Below, in pieces: positions 7,149 to 14,487 of a stretch of 21,881 nucleotides of DNA. Made by a program: the position numbers and the translations under genes. The DNA is from an uncultured Catenibacterium sp. Lineage in GTDB: Bacteria > Bacillota_I > Bacilli_A > Erysipelotrichales > Coprobacillaceae. The notes beneath the pieces are model-generated. The model was not told where the DNA came from, did not search any database, and saw only the letters and a program-made list of their open reading frames with translations. The DNA lies in contig NZ_CAAFOM010000303.1 of NCBI RefSeq assembly GCF_900764565.1, positions 1 to 21,881 of the forward strand. The letters run 5' to 3'. Within the stretch, counting starts at the first letter, position 1; each line of letters begins with the position of its first letter.

Positions 7149-8171
7149 CTACTCATCATTTTCCTTGATGATTCTTTCTATATTTTCAGTAATATATTCT
7201 ACAAGCGATACAACTTTCTTGTAAGGCATACGCGTTGGACCGATTACAGAAATCGTTCCTTTGTTAGCTCCTCCTGTATCAAAAGAAGATGAAATAACAG
7301 ATACATCATCAAGTCCAGATACATTTGAATCATCACCGATTAATACCTTAATGCCATCATCATCTGTTGGTGCTAAGAAATTCCAATTTGAAGAATTTTC
7401 AAATGCACTGACTAGTTTTCTTAATTTATTGACATCATTGTATTCTGGCTGATATAACAAATGATCTTTACCAGAGAAATATACATTGTTTCTTGCAAAT
7501 TTCATAAATGCTTCTAAGAAAGCATTAAACAAGATTTCATGTTCCTTGATTCGCGTATTGAGGATTGGCTTGACATCGTTTTCTAATTTATCTGCTACCT
7601 GATTGATTGGTGTCCCTACTAGCGTATCATTCATTACTGACACACAAGCTTGTAAATCATCTAGACTCAATGTCTCAGATAAAGTGAAAACTCGATTTTC
7701 TACATGTCCCTTATCCGTCACTATGATGGCTGTCACATTTCTTGTTCCAATTGGAACAAGTGTGATGTTCTGCAGACATTCATAACTTGAATTAGGTCCT
7801 AGAGCAACCGCCGTCAGATCAGTCAACTGGCTTAACATTTCGCAGCTTTCTTTAATCAAACTATTCAATGATTGATGTGTATCACTAAAGATTGTCGCAA
7901 CCTGATTTTTCACCTGTTCATCAACATTTGGCTGAAGCAAAGTATTGACATAATAGTAATATCCCTTCTTAGAAGGAACACGACCAGAAGATGTATGTGT
8001 CTTCACTAGAAAGCCAAGTTCTTCAAGCTTGCTCATTTCATTTCGGATAGTGGCGCTTGAATAGGGTAATTCATATTTTGTCATTAATAGTTTAGATCCA
8101 ACAGGTTCTGCTGTTTCAATAAACTCTTCGACAATATATTTAAATATTAGCATTTGTCTTGCCGATAGCAC
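7149..8171 (-). CDS. hrcA: Heat-inducible transcription repressor HrcA
   Basis: HrcA binds the CIRCE element and, with GroEL as its folding sensor, represses class I heat-shock genes. The N-terminal winged helix spans about 1-75, with SATIRNEMSKLEELGFL and the SSGRVPSKKGYYYYV segment characteristic of HrcA. A GAF-like dimerisation domain follows, ending with the ISVIGPTRMPYKKVVSLVEYI motif. The reading frame stays open upstream to an ATG at 8225, but that lies at the promoter -10 region. The best start is the GTG at 8171 (product VLSARQ..., 340 residues), nine bases after AAGGAGG; a TTG at 8177 sits too close to that site. This makes hrcA the first gene of hrcA-grpE-dnaK-dnaJ and autoregulated through the operator at its own ribosome site. 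Confidence 0.96.
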   Translation of the reverse strand: MLSARQMLIFKYIVEEFIETAEPVGSKLLMTKYELPYSSATIRNEMSKLEELGFLVKTHTSSGRVPSKKGYYYYVNTLLQPNVDEQVKNQVATIFSDTHQSLNSLIKESCEMLSQLTDLTAVALGPNSSYECLQNITLVPIGTRNVTAIIVTDKGHVENRVFTLSETLSLDDLQACVSVMNDTLVGTPINQVADKLENDVKPILNTRIKEHEILFNAFLEAFMKFARNNVYFSGKDHLLYQPEYNDVNKLRKLVSAFENSSNWNFLAPTDDDGIKVLIGDDSNVSGLDDVSVISSSFDTGGANKGTISVIGPTRMPYKKVVSLVEYITENIERIIKENDE

Positions 8172-8185
8172 TCTCAAGCACCTCC

Positions 8186-8212
8186 TTAGCACTCTTTTTC
8201 CTCTTGTGCTAG
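8186..8212 (-). promoter_or_regulatory. CIRCE operator (one degenerate arm)
   Basis: On the plus strand TTAGCACTC, nine bases, then TTGTGCTAG. The first arm is a perfect CIRCE half and the spacing of nine is exact. The second arm matches GAGTGCTAA at six of nine positions. It starts four bases downstream of the -10 of the hrcA promoter and abuts the hrcA ribosome site, so bound HrcA would cover the transcription start. Additional CIRCE-like half-sites lie at 8165-8173 and 8250-8258. Confidence 0.9.
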
Positions 8213-8216
8213 ATTC

Positions 8217-8244
8217 ATTATACATTCTTTTTTAGCAGTGTCAA
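8217..8244 (-). promoter_or_regulatory. Sigma-A promoter of the hrcA-grpE-dnaK-dnaJ operon
   Basis: On the minus strand a consensus -35 TTGACA (8239-8244) and a consensus -10 TATAAT (8217-8222) are 16 bases apart. The predicted start falls inside the CIRCE element. Confidence 0.9.
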
Positions 8245-8265
8245 GCCTTTAGTGCTAGTTTGTGT

Positions 8266-8296
8266 TAAAAAACGGTTTCTATTTCTAGAAACCGTT
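8266..8296 (-). terminator. Terminator after hemW
   Basis: A perfect 11-pair stem AACGGTTTCTA / TAGAAACCGTT closed by a stable GAAA tetraloop is followed by TTTTTT. It starts 3 bases after the hemW stop and insulates the heat-shock operon from upstream transcription. Confidence 0.93.
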
Positions 8297-8299
8297 GAA

Positions 8300-9391
8300 C
8301 TACTCCGGTAAGAAATCAAGAAGAATAGAATTAAGAAGATCTAGCGTATGATTTGTTTTCAAATGATTATTTTCAATAATCAGATTGTGATTATCTAGAT
8401 TCTTAGAGAGAGCTTCATTATAGACCTCTTCTATAGTACGATGATATCTTCTTTTAAATTCATCAAGGTCCAATCCTTCTTCAAGACGTAACGACATCAT
8501 GAGATGATTAAACATTGTATCCTCGATTGTTTCTTTTTCTATATATATTGTATTCTTTCCTTGAAGATAATCAGTGAGACTACGCGAGTGAGAGATGAGT
8601 TCATCATCTATTTTAGCTGTCGCACCAATGCCCACACCATAATAGTTTTCATAATGCCAATAGACTTTATTGTGAATTGATTCATGATTGCCTAATGCAT
8701 AATTAGAGACTTCATAACGATGGAATCCTGCTTCATTAAGTGTCTCTACAATATAATCACTCCAGATTCCTTCTGTTTCTTCATCAAGTGGTTCATATTT
8801 ATCATAAAGTCTTGTATGCTCTTCTAGTATAAGAGAATAGTAAGATAAATGATTGATAGGAAGAGATGAAGCGATATTCAAATCTTCCTTCACATCTTCT
8901 AATGTCTGTCCAGGTAATCCATACATCAAATCAATGGAAATATGCTTAAAACCAATAGACTTCGCATTTCTGACTACTTCTTTCGCAATAGAAGATGTAT
9001 GATAGCGTTCAATTCTTTTTAATAATGTATTATTAAATGTCTGTACACCAACACTTATTCTATTAACACCATGACTATGCATAGTTTCTAGTTTATCTAG
9101 CGTTGCTGATTCAGGATTGACTTCTATTGTATATTCTAGAGTTCCATCACCTACAAAAGGATCAACCATAGTTAAAAGTGTATTGAGCTGAGAAAGAGAA
9201 AGTGCACTGGGTGTCCCACCTCCTATATAAATGGTTTTCATTGGATGATGAGGAAGTGCATCAAGTTCTTTTTTTAAACAGTTCAAATATTTTTCTACAA
9301 ACTCTTCACGATAATAAACCTTTGCGAAATCACAATAAGAACAAATATGATCACAAAAAGGAATATGAATATAAAGTGCTTTTGTTTCCAT
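8300..9391 (-). CDS. hemW: Radical SAM heme chaperone HemW (HemN-like)
   Basis: The 363-residue protein begins ALYIHIPFCDHICSYCDF, with the radical-SAM CxxxCxxC cluster at C13, C17 and C20. YIGGGTPSAL follows, a SAM-binding motif, and EVNPES is nearby. The HNKVYWHYENYYGVGIGA segment contains the HNxxYW motif that marks HemW rather than the coproporphyrinogen dehydrogenase HemN. HemW binds heme and passes it to respiratory enzymes; many homologues are annotated as oxygen-independent coproporphyrinogen oxidase. The start is 1 base after the holA stop codon (TGATATG), with AGGA inside the end of holA as ribosome site, so the two are translationally coupled. The same position, ahead of hrcA, is seen in Bacillus. 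A terminator follows. Confidence 0.93.
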   Translation of the reverse strand: METKALYIHIPFCDHICSYCDFAKVYYREEFVEKYLNCLKKELDALPHHPMKTIYIGGGTPSALSLSQLNTLLTMVDPFVGDGTLEYTIEVNPESATLDKLETMHSHGVNRISVGVQTFNNTLLKRIERYHTSSIAKEVVRNAKSIGFKHISIDLMYGLPGQTLEDVKEDLNIASSLPINHLSYYSLILEEHTRLYDKYEPLDEETEGIWSDYIVETLNEAGFHRYEVSNYALGNHESIHNKVYWHYENYYGVGIGATAKIDDELISHSRSLTDYLQGKNTIYIEKETIEDTMFNHLMMSLRLEEGLDLDEFKRRYHRTIEEVYNEALSKNLDNHNLIIENNHLKTNHTLDLLNSILLDFLPE

Positions 9392-9392
9392 A

Positions 9393-10352
9393 TCATATCC
9401 TCATCAAGAAGAGTTCTAATCCTCTATATTTATCCACTGTCCCTGTCTTGATGGCATAGTCCAGTTCAGATAAAGCATAAAGTTTTTCCATAAGTTCTGT
9501 AATATCAAAATGTGCTGCATTTTTACGGATTGGATAGATTGCACGTGGATTAAGTCCTAGTGCAGAGGCAATATCATTATCACGATAACCCTTCTTGCTC
9601 ATAATAGAGACCTGATAAAGATTACGTAATGAATTCGCAATTAACCCAATCAATTGTAAAGGCTCATGGTTTTGAGAAATCAAATCCTGATAGACACGCA
9701 TGGTATTTCTTAAATCATGATTCATAAGCGCATTCGTTAATTTAAAGACATCTTCTTCAACACGTGGTGGTACAAGTCTTTCAACATCTTCCTTCTTTAT
9801 ATTATGTGTATAGAGACATAACTTTTCTACTTGATTAGAAATAGTCAAAAGATCATTCCCACAGCGATCCAGCAACAAAGTCAATGCATTATCTTCAATA
9901 GAAGCATTTCTATGAATAATTGCTTCTCTAGTCGCCTTATAAAGCTGATTAAAGGTTAATTTTTCCATTTCATACCATTTTGCATGCTGACGTAATGATT
10001 TGACTACTTTCTTTCTTTCATCAAAATTACGCTGATCCTGATAGACCACAAAAACAGTTGCTGGATTATCATGTTCTATATAATCTAAAAATAGCTTGAT
10101 ATCTTCATCTGTGACAAGCTTCTTTTTAGGTTTTTCTTTTGTAAGAAAGATTGGATTCTTTAAGACAACCATCTTATATTCTGTTAAGAAAGGCTGTGTT
10201 AAAGCATCTTCAATAATCTCCTTCATTGGTGTTTCGCCTGCATGATAAACCATATAATTCATATCATCACTTGTACATTGATATTTCTTTTTTAAGTCCT
10301 CTAATCTTTGTGCAAGTAGTAGTTTTTCTTCTCCATATAATACAATATTCAT
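9393..10352 (-). CDS. holA: DNA polymerase III subunit delta
   Basis: This 319-residue protein matches HolA/YqeN. The N-terminal AAA-like domain starts MNIVLYGEEKLLLAQRLEDL. It has a middle segment with VFVVYQDQRNFDERKKVVKSL, then ALTLLLDRCGNDLLTISNQVEKL, and a C-terminal collar domain with LQLIGLIANSLRNLYQV. As in the family, no complete Walker A motif is present: delta opens the sliding clamp but does not hydrolyse ATP. It works in the clamp loader at the replication fork. The ribosome site GGATGGAG precedes the ATG. It lies 41 bases after comEC, a pairing also found in Bacillus (comEC-yqeN), and is coupled to hemW downstream. Confidence 0.93.
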   Translation of the reverse strand: MNIVLYGEEKLLLAQRLEDLKKKYQCTSDDMNYMVYHAGETPMKEIIEDALTQPFLTEYKMVVLKNPIFLTKEKPKKKLVTDEDIKLFLDYIEHDNPATVFVVYQDQRNFDERKKVVKSLRQHAKWYEMEKLTFNQLYKATREAIIHRNASIEDNALTLLLDRCGNDLLTISNQVEKLCLYTHNIKKEDVERLVPPRVEEDVFKLTNALMNHDLRNTMRVYQDLISQNHEPLQLIGLIANSLRNLYQVSIMSKKGYRDNDIASALGLNPRAIYPIRKNAAHFDITELMEKLYALSELDYAIKTGTVDKYRGLELFLMRI

Positions 10353-10373
10353 AGTTCTCCATCCTTTTGTCCT

Positions 10374-10382
10374 ATTCTACCA
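10374..10382 (-). promoter_or_regulatory. Weak candidate extended -10 upstream of holA
   Basis: TGGTAGAAT on the minus strand fits an extended -10, about 20 bases before the holA start. No good -35 lies 16-18 bases upstream. It could give the essential holA its own transcription apart from the poorly initiated comE genes, but this is inference. Confidence 0.3.
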
Positions 10383-10393
10383 TATATTCATGA

Positions 10394-12370
10394 TTAACGG
10401 TAAATAAGATGTTCTCCTAAATAAGTGATAATAGAAAAGCTGCCATCTAGATCAGTACGTAGTATTCTAATCTTTCTTTCTTCTAATCGTTTAATCACAA
10501 TACGGGCTGGATGACCATAAAGATTATGTTCTCCTACACCAATCATCGCAATACGTGGATGTACCATTTGAAAAAAGGTAACAGAAGAAGAATAACCACT
10601 GCCATGGTGTGCGACCTTCAAGACATCGATATCTATTTCTCCATATTTCTTATAAAGATCTTCTTCTACATTACTTGGGATATCTCCTGTAAATAAATAG
10701 GTATAGCCTCCTGTTGTCACTAACATAACCAATGAATTCTCATTGGTAGAAGGGTATATCACATCACTTTTAAGCATCTTGATTGTAATAAGTTTATTCT
10801 TTTCTTCTTCCTGATAAGTATCAATAATACGCTTGACTTGATATTTCTTCTTTAATGATTCTAGTGCTCCATAGTGATCATAATCGTGATGGGATATATA
10901 AACTCTATCAATATATGGAACACCCTGAGATTTAAGAAATGGAATGACATTATGAGAGGCTATATCATAATTCTTATTGCCTCCTGTATCAATCAAATAA
11001 TTACCTTGATTAAAAGGAAGACGGATCAATGAACAATCTCCCTGCCCTACATCAATCGTAGAAACCTGAGTGTATGGTTTATAGATACTATATATATGGA
11101 AGCTCAATAATAACGCGCATAATAAAGACATAGAGAATTGTATACTTTTCTTTTCTTCTAATAATAAGAAAATATAAAATAAAATCACATAATAAAGAAT
11201 AACAAATGAAAGCGTTGGTTTTTGGAAGATGATTTCAGCATTGAATGAAGTAATGAAATTCAAGATCATCTGCTGGTAGGTGATCATCATCTTCATAACT
11301 AAATCTATTGGGAAAATAAGAGAGAGGAGTGTCACAATATAGAAACAGGATATAAAAGGAGAAAGAAGAACAGTTAAAAAATAAGAAAAGATATTAATAG
11401 AAAAGTTAAGCGTTAATACAATGGGAATACCACCTAAATAGATAAGAAAAGAACGATATGGAAAATGTTTCGTCATAATGACAAGGAAATAGATAAAGTA
11501 AGAGAAGACAAAGGAAATACTAAAGATAATATAAGGATTCTTAACAACATTAAACAAAACAAGAAATGAGAGGACATCTAGTTGATTGAACTTCTCTTTT
11601 ACAAGATCATAGATGACCAGCATATAAAAAGCACGATGAAGGGATATATTATATGGTATAGAAAAAACATAAAAGCCTATAAGTACTTTAATGATGATAT
11701 CTGCGATATCCTCACGTACAAATGATTTAATAAGACTAAGACATTTGTAAAGCAAATGAATATGCATACCTGAGAGAGCGAACATATGAACAAGAGAAAG
11801 ACTCGTCAGTAAAGAATAGTCTTCTTTAATGGCTTCATCTTTTATACCGAGGATAAAAAGCTTTTGATAGCTTTTTATAGACTTTATAGATGAAAAATGT
11901 TTTTCTAATAACTGGTAAAAGGAACGATGGGATGAAACAGAGGTAATATGGGTGATTTGAACCTTTGCGACTATTTGATTAGCTTTGAATGAGTGATATT
12001 CATCATAACCTATTGGATCTTTACGATGTTTGATATCTAGAAATCTAAGTTTGACGAGGACTTCATCATCGTATTGAAATGAGTGATCTGTATAGGCTTT
12101 AATCTTCCCATAATCAGTGTTTAAAATAATATAATTATCTCTTATGTCTTTCACCTTTCCGGAAACAATGGATGGCACTTCTACCGATGAAACGGGTCTT
12201 AATATAATAGGGATTAAAAAAAGAAGCCATAACATGCTTCTGCCAAAACGTTTTACTAGATAAATGAAATAAACAAGTAAAAATATATAAAATAAAGGAT
12301 GCACAAGATAAGCAACTGACAACAATAAGACAAATACAGCATAATAGACAAGATGATATCTTAAAGGCAT
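10394..12370 (-). CDS. comEC: ComEC/Rec2 DNA-uptake channel protein
   Basis: The 658-residue membrane protein opens with two or three hydrophobic helices (about 8-55), then a soluble segment (about 65-150) like the ComEC N-terminal domain. Next is the multi-pass competence domain with the conserved FALSGMHIHLLYK near residue 195 and many hydrophobic helices to about 430. The C-terminal metallo-beta-lactamase-like domain carries IDVGQGDCSLI, YLIDTGG and the metal motif HHDYDHYG. ComEC forms the inner-membrane channel for single-stranded DNA, and its C-terminal domain may be the nuclease. It is shorter than the Bacillus protein (about 775) but has all domains. Its ATG lies within the last codons of comEA (10-base overlap) and no ribosome site is visible, so translation probably depends on coupling. 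comEB, present between the two in Bacillus, is absent. Confidence 0.94.
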   Translation of the reverse strand: MPLRYHLVYYAVFVLLLSVAYLVHPLFYIFLLVYFIYLVKRFGRSMLWLLFLIPIILRPVSSVEVPSIVSGKVKDIRDNYIILNTDYGKIKAYTDHSFQYDDEVLVKLRFLDIKHRKDPIGYDEYHSFKANQIVAKVQITHITSVSSHRSFYQLLEKHFSSIKSIKSYQKLFILGIKDEAIKEDYSLLTSLSLVHMFALSGMHIHLLYKCLSLIKSFVREDIADIIIKVLIGFYVFSIPYNISLHRAFYMLVIYDLVKEKFNQLDVLSFLVLFNVVKNPYIIFSISFVFSYFIYFLVIMTKHFPYRSFLIYLGGIPIVLTLNFSINIFSYFLTVLLSPFISCFYIVTLLSLIFPIDLVMKMMITYQQMILNFITSFNAEIIFQKPTLSFVILYYVILFYIFLLLEEKKSIQFSMSLLCALLLSFHIYSIYKPYTQVSTIDVGQGDCSLIRLPFNQGNYLIDTGGNKNYDIASHNVIPFLKSQGVPYIDRVYISHHDYDHYGALESLKKKYQVKRIIDTYQEEEKNKLITIKMLKSDVIYPSTNENSLVMLVTTGGYTYLFTGDIPSNVEEDLYKKYGEIDIDVLKVAHHGSGYSSSVTFFQMVHPRIAMIGVGEHNLYGHPARIVIKRLEERKIRILRTDLDGSFSIITYLGEHLIYR

Positions 12371-12831
12371 AGATAGTCACGGTAGATGAGATATTTCTTC
12401 TCACCTATCCCCTGTATATTCATGATATCTTCTATTGAATAAAAAGGTTGTATCTGTCTGTAGTCAATGAATTTCTTTGCTGTTTTCTCTCCGACTCCTT
12501 TTAACGTCATAAAGTCTTCTAATGTTCCTTTGTTTAATGAAATCATATTAGCTCTTTTTTCTGGTAAGTAAAAACGCATTTCTGCCTGAATACTTCTATT
12601 CATATTTAAAGAATCCATGCAAGCATTCTCTTTCACTCCTACCTCTTTTACTAAATCACTCATCGTCATGCCTTCTTTAATAGGGACTTCACCCGTTTGA
12701 TTAAAAGCACCTTCTAATGTGATATAGACTTCTGATTTTTGTGTAGAGCTGACTTTTTCGGGCTTTTGATAACTATATATAAATGAGGCAATACTCAAAA
12801 GAATCAGCCCAATAATCTTAATTTGACGCAT
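12361..12831 (-). CDS. comEA: ComEA DNA receptor of the competence apparatus
   Basis: The 156-residue protein has an N-terminal membrane anchor (about 4-20, IKIIGLILLSIASFIYSY). A SLBB-like domain (about 35-90, VYITLEGAFNQTGEVPI) is followed by a C-terminal helix-hairpin-helix pair (ISLNKGTLEDFMTLKGVGEK then IQGIGEKKYLIYRDYL). ComEA sits outside the membrane and binds double-stranded DNA through the hairpin motifs, handing it to ComEC. The start is unusual: the ATG at 12831 directly follows the seven-T run of the ruvB terminator, there is no Shine-Dalgarno sequence, and the frame closes four codons upstream, so no earlier start exists. Domain content is intact and the frame is clean, so this is not an obvious pseudogene. 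Confidence 0.93.
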   Translation of the reverse strand: MRQIKIIGLILLSIASFIYSYQKPEKVSSTQKSEVYITLEGAFNQTGEVPIKEGMTMSDLVKEVGVKENACMDSLNMNRSIQAEMRFYLPEKRANMISLNKGTLEDFMTLKGVGEKTAKKFIDYRQIQPFYSIEDIMNIQGIGEKKYLIYRDYLCL

Positions 12832-12858
12832 AAAAAAAGAGAATTAACTTAATTCTCT
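12832..12858 (-). terminator. Terminator after ruvB, abutting the comEA start codon
   Basis: AGAGAATTAA-G-TTAATTCTCT is a perfect inverted repeat, giving an 8-pair stem with a 5-base loop, followed by seven T and then directly the comEA ATG. It overlaps the ruvB stop codon. Confidence 0.85.
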
Positions 12859-13841
12859 CTTGTAATATGAAAATGTCTATAAGCAAGATCTGTCGCAATT
12901 CTGCCTCTTGAAGTACGTTTGATCAAGCCTTTTTGTAGTAAGTAAGGTTCATAGACATCTTCTAATGTCATTCTTTCTTCACCAATACTTGCAGCCAGTG
13001 CTTCTAAACCAACTGGACCGCCCTGAAAACGATTAATGATGCCTAGTAAGTATTTATGATCGACATCATCCAAACCTAGATTATCTACCTTTAAACGGTC
13101 TAGTGCCTGCATTGTACGGTCTTTTGTAATGATGTCATCACCATAGAACTGCGCAAAGTCTCGAACACGTCTAAAGAGTCTATTCGCAATACGTGGTGTT
13201 CCTCTTGAACGTCTGGCAAGTTCCATCTTTGCTTCCTCTTCCATGGTCATACCATAGACTTTACTTGTACGAGAAATAATATCTCTGAGTTCTTCATCTT
13301 TATAATAATCAAGTTTAGCCACAATACCAAAACGATCACGTAGTGGTGCTGAGATATCACCTGCACGTGTTGTTGCACCAACAAGAGTGAAAGGAGGTAA
13401 ATCAATACGTACAGAACGTGTTGTCGCATCTTTACCAATCATGACATCTACACAGAAATCTTCCATAGCTGGATAAAGGATTTCTTCTACTACTTTATTG
13501 AGACGATGGATTTCATCAATAAAGAGAACATCACCTGGTTCTAGAGATGTAAGTAATGCGACAAGATCACCTGTCTTTTCAAAAGAAGGTCCTGTTGTAA
13601 TCTTAATATGTGTTCCCATTTCATTCGCAATAATCATTGACATAGTGGTTTTACCTAGTCCTGGAGGACCATAGAACAAAACATGATCAAGTGTTTCATC
13701 ACGCATCTTTGCAGCACCTACAAAGACACGTAGGTTTTCCTTTAAATCATGCTGACCTACATATTCATCAAAAGAAGCCGGTCTTAAAGAACTTTCTTCA
13801 TCTTCAATATGTTCATTTGTATCTAAAATATCACGATCCAT
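12849..13841 (-). CDS. ruvB: Holliday junction branch-migration ATPase RuvB
   Basis: The 330-residue protein is a complete RuvB. It has an N-terminal acidic lead, LRPASFDEYVGQ, Walker A GPPGLGKT at 58-65, Walker B LFIDEIHRL at about 106-114, sensor 1 in LVGATTRAGD, an arginine finger in LRDRFG, and the C-terminal winged helix (GGPVGLEALAASIGEE and RTSRGRIATDLAYRHF). Hexamers of RuvB drive Holliday junction branch migration with RuvA in recombinational repair. The ribosome site AAAGGAGAT is strong and the gene lies 15 bases after ruvA. No ruvC follows, in line with Firmicutes, which use RecU; recU is not in this window. The C-terminal codons and stop form part of the terminator. Confidence 0.98.
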   Translation of the reverse strand: MDRDILDTNEHIEDEESSLRPASFDEYVGQHDLKENLRVFVGAAKMRDETLDHVLFYGPPGLGKTTMSMIIANEMGTHIKITTGPSFEKTGDLVALLTSLEPGDVLFIDEIHRLNKVVEEILYPAMEDFCVDVMIGKDATTRSVRIDLPPFTLVGATTRAGDISAPLRDRFGIVAKLDYYKDEELRDIISRTSKVYGMTMEEEAKMELARRSRGTPRIANRLFRRVRDFAQFYGDDIITKDRTMQALDRLKVDNLGLDDVDHKYLLGIINRFQGGPVGLEALAASIGEERMTLEDVYEPYLLQKGLIKRTSRGRIATDLAYRHFHITREN

Positions 13842-13856
13842 ATATATCTCCTTTCA

Positions 13857-14417
13857 TTATTGTGTTAATAAAGCCAATGCACGTTTGACGTAGCCATTTG
13901 TATCTAAGTTTTCACCAGATAAGACTTTCATTGCCTTTTCTACATCACTTTGTTTATAACCTAATGCGATTAATACTTCAGTCGCTTCTTCATAATCCGG
14001 AGAACCTAGAGGCTTCATCGCACGCTTATCAAACTTACCATGTAAATCAAGAATGATCTGCTGTGCGGCTTTAGGACCAATACCCGGTATCTTCTTTAGA
14101 TAGGCTGTATTTTTACCTTCTATCGCATCAATAATCGCATCAATCTCTCCTGTCGCAAGAATACCAATAGCTGTCTTGCAGCCTATTCCTTTAACTAGAA
14201 TAAGCTTCTGAAATAATTCTTTTTCTTCTTTTTTCTTAAAGCCAAATAAAGTAATATCATCCTCTTTGACCTGCTGGTAGATATAGACTGTTGCATCATC
14301 ACCCTTCTTAAAATTATAAGGGTTGGATACATGCACTTCATAGCCTATTCCATGATTATCTATGACAATATGATCTGAATACAGATCTGCAATGATTCCT
14401 TTGATATAACTATACAT
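13857..14417 (-). CDS. ruvA: Holliday junction DNA-binding protein RuvA
   Basis: With start at 14417 the protein has 186 residues and begins MYSYIKGIIADLYSDHIVID, the usual RuvA OB-fold start. Two helix-hairpin-helix motifs follow (LVKGIGCKTAIGIL near 79-92 and KIPGIGPKAAQQIILDL near 113-129), then a flexible linker and the C-terminal domain (EEATEVLIALGYKQSDVEKAM) that contacts RuvB. It recognises the four-way junction and targets RuvB to it. A start six codons earlier (14435) is possible in frame but would bury the ribosome site TAAGGAGTGA, which lies properly before 14417. It follows the obgE terminator, so it may have its own weak promoter. Confidence 0.96.
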   Translation of the reverse strand: MYSYIKGIIADLYSDHIVIDNHGIGYEVHVSNPYNFKKGDDATVYIYQQVKEDDITLFGFKKKEEKELFQKLILVKGIGCKTAIGILATGEIDAIIDAIEGKNTAYLKKIPGIGPKAAQQIILDLHGKFDKRAMKPLGSPDYEEATEVLIALGYKQSDVEKAMKVLSGENLDTNGYVKRALALLTQ

Positions 14418-14441
14418 AAAATCACTCCTTAGCAATTCTTA

Positions 14442-14450
14442 ATTCTATCA
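14442..14450 (-). promoter_or_regulatory. Candidate extended -10 for ruvA-ruvB
   Basis: TGATAGAAT on the minus strand fits TGnTATAAT and lies about 25 bases before the ruvA start, just after the obgE terminator U-tract. No -35 match exists at 16-18 bases; the expected position falls in the terminator stem. Extended -10 promoters can work without a -35, so it is retained at low confidence. Confidence 0.35.
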
Positions 14451-14456
14451 TATGTC

Positions 14457-14487
14457 AAAAAAAAATACCATTTCTAGAAATGGTATT
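14457..14487 (-). terminator. Terminator after obgE
   Basis: AATACCATTT / AAATGGTATT is a perfect 10-pair stem with a CTAG loop, followed by nine T. It overlaps the obgE stop codon. Confidence 0.93.

Noticed and set aside
8172..8225. An ATG-started, 18-codon longer hrcA
   Set aside because: That ATG overlaps the -10 region of the operon promoter, upstream of the expected transcription start, and the GTG at 8171 has a strong ribosome site.
12135..12404. An 89-codon minus-strand frame overlapping the comEC start
   Set aside because: It is out of frame with both comEA and comEC, which are clearly conserved there, and has no ribosome site.
14453..14458. A perfect TTGACA formed by the end of the obgE terminator U-tract
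   Set aside because: No -10-like hexamer lies 15-19 bases downstream (the position reads TTGCTA). The nearby TGATAGAAT is too close to pair with it, so it is probably chance.
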